A stretch of DNA of 15,276 nt from Ignavibacteria bacterium UBA961 (GTDB lineage Bacteria; Bacteroidota; Ignavibacteria; Kapaibacteriales; UBA961), in contig DBCJ01000018.1 in NCBI GenBank assembly GCA_002293005.1, positions 22,510 to 37,785 on the forward strand, given 5' to 3'. The position numbers and the translations under genes are program-made. Positions 14,090-15,276 of the stretch are shown here, piece after piece. Below the pieces are notes generated by a model, which saw only the letters and a list, made by a program, of their open reading frames with translations, searched no databases and was not told where the DNA came from. Position 1 is the stretch's first letter; each line of letters opens with the position of its first letter.

Positions 14090-15175
14090 ATGATCATGAC
14101 CATACAAGACTTATTGAGCAAGGCCGATTCCTACTGGGACAATGCAGAAATGCTTATTCATATTGGCACTGAATTGGAATCTCGCACTCGTCTTCCGGAA
14201 GCTCGTAGAATTCTCGAAAGAGCTTTGGGATTGGCTCCGAAGGAATATCCTGATGCTTATTCAACACTTGCATTCACACATTTTCGTGATAATGCATCTT
14301 CGGCAGAAAAGGGTGAAATGGCCTTGATTCAAGGTCTTGAAATTACCGATTCCGATATTCTCAAAGCTTGGTATGTGGCATTTATTGATGATCCCCCGGC
14401 AAGAGATTATTTTATAGAATATCTTTCTCAGCATCGCGATCCACGATTGCGTATTATTCTTGGTCATGCACTATTGTGGCAAGGAATGCATGATGAAAGC
14501 CAACTTGTATTGTCAGAAGCAATCAAAGGACTCGGTCCTGAATACATGGATATTCTCCCCAAAGAATTGACCATATATTGTTCATCGATTGTTTGGCTCA
14601 AAGGTGCAAAGCCTGATTTGGATATTGAGCAAAAAGTCATTCCCATTCTCATTGCACTGCAAGAACGTTATCCTGAAGTGTATATGAATCATGCCACGGA
14701 AATTACAGCATGGCAAGTACTGAAGAATTGGAATAAAGTCATCGATGCTTGTAAGAAAACACTCACGAAATTCCCTGATGAAGAAACCACGATGTTGGCG
14801 ATGGCCATAGCATATGACAAAATTGGAAAACAGCATCATGCATTGCATTATCTGGGAAGAGCAATCGGCATCAAGCCATCATTTGCAAGAGCTCGGTTGG
14901 TTTCTGCTCGTATTTTGGATTCCATCGGAGAGCAGGAATTGGCAAAAGAACTCATGTATGAGATTCCTGAAGTAAATCCACAGTATGCTGTTGGCATCAT
15001 GCAAGCTGCGATTTGGGCTTATGAACATGGCGACAAAGTCAAGGCATTGGAATTATATCGTCGCGGTTATGCCGAGCTCAAATCTTTCGAAAAGGCACAG
15101 TTTGAATCACATCCCATTATGAAACAAATTGCCGAAGAACAAAAGAGCACTATATTGCTCAATGTATTGCAATAA
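14090..15175 (+). CDS. Tetratricopeptide-repeat-like helical protein
   Basis: A 361-residue soluble, helix-rich protein with no signal peptide or membrane segment. TPR-like helix pairs are visible at about residues 19-52 (EARRILERALGLAP), 119-150, 199-230, 232-264 (AMAIAYDKIGKQHHALHYLG then RAIGIKP, the best match), 266-297 and 300-332 (AYEHGDKVKALELYRRGYAE). Such arrays bind other proteins, and no catalytic motif is seen. A start at the third codon (ATG at 14096) is equally possible. It is close behind mlaE and 21 bases ahead of guaA, so it may share a transcript with both. Its partner is unknown. Confidence 0.8.
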   Translation: MIMTIQDLLSKADSYWDNAEMLIHIGTELESRTRLPEARRILERALGLAPKEYPDAYSTLAFTHFRDNASSAEKGEMALIQGLEITDSDILKAWYVAFIDDPPARDYFIEYLSQHRDPRLRIILGHALLWQGMHDESQLVLSEAIKGLGPEYMDILPKELTIYCSSIVWLKGAKPDLDIEQKVIPILIALQERYPEVYMNHATEITAWQVLKNWNKVIDACKKTLTKFPDEETTMLAMAIAYDKIGKQHHALHYLGRAIGIKPSFARARLVSARILDSIGEQELAKELMYEIPEVNPQYAVGIMQAAIWAYEHGDKVKALELYRRGYAELKSFEKAQFESHPIMKQIAEEQKSTILLNVLQ

Positions 15176-15196
15176 ATTCTACTCAAAGCACACTCA

Positions 15197-15276
15197 ATGC
15201 ATTCCATACTCATACTCGATTTCGGTTCACAAGTCACGCAACTCATCGCTCGCAGAATACGCGAATCGGGTGTGTA
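15197..15276 (+). CDS. guaA: GMP synthase (glutamine-hydrolysing), 5' end only
   Basis: The first 26 codons read MHSILILDFGSQVTQLIARR then IRESGV, the conserved opening of the GuaA glutamine amidotransferase domain (LDFGSQ..QLIARR.RE). GuaA converts XMP to GMP with ammonia from glutamine. The rest lies beyond the window. Confidence 0.9.
   Translation, partial: MHSILILDFGSQVTQLIARRIRESGV

Overview
This is a low-to-moderate GC chromosomal window whose gene content points to a Gram-negative bacterium of the Bacteroidota/Chlorobiota side of the FCB group, perhaps Ignavibacteria/Kapabacteria-like. The clues are an F-type ATP synthase operon without beta and epsilon genes, an ATP synthase subunit a with a long N-terminal extension, an exported oxidoreductase with a C-terminal domain resembling a type IX secretion sorting domain, a heptose epimerase for LPS, an outer-membrane barrel, several lipoproteins and an MlaE permease. 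The lineage is an inference; no rRNA or other phylogenetic marker was compared.

Layout. (1) 1-1963: a divergent pair of exported proteins, an edge-truncated signal-peptide protein on the minus strand and a cytochrome c / copper monooxygenase-like protein on the plus strand. (2) 1993-2889: panB (pantothenate synthesis). (3) 3040-10522: the ATP synthase operon in the order atpZ, atpI, atpB, atpE, atpF, atpH, outer-membrane protein, atpA, hldD, atpG. All genes run the same way with short gaps. Two envelope genes sit inside the F1 part, and the gaps around atpE carry hairpins and T-tracts. (4) 10653-13172: three tandem, diverged paralogs of a cysteine-containing lipoprotein with paired LTxxQ (Spy/CpxP-type) motifs, each followed by its own intrinsic terminator. 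(5) 13301-15276: mlaE permease, a TPR-like protein and the first 26 codons of guaA.

How the parts work together. The Fo genes (a, c, b) with the assembly/ion factors AtpZ and AtpI, plus delta, alpha and gamma, make most of a proton-type ATP synthase; beta and epsilon must be encoded elsewhere. The co-directional outer-membrane protein and HldD genes suggest that envelope biogenesis is co-transcribed with energy conversion. The lipoprotein triplet, with its invariant paired motifs, conserved cysteines and C-terminal W..(T)G..PC signature, is the least conventional part and the best candidate for an undescribed envelope system. No mobile element, CRISPR array, tRNA or rRNA was seen. No gene-free stretch exceeds 300 bases; the longest is 11352-11632.
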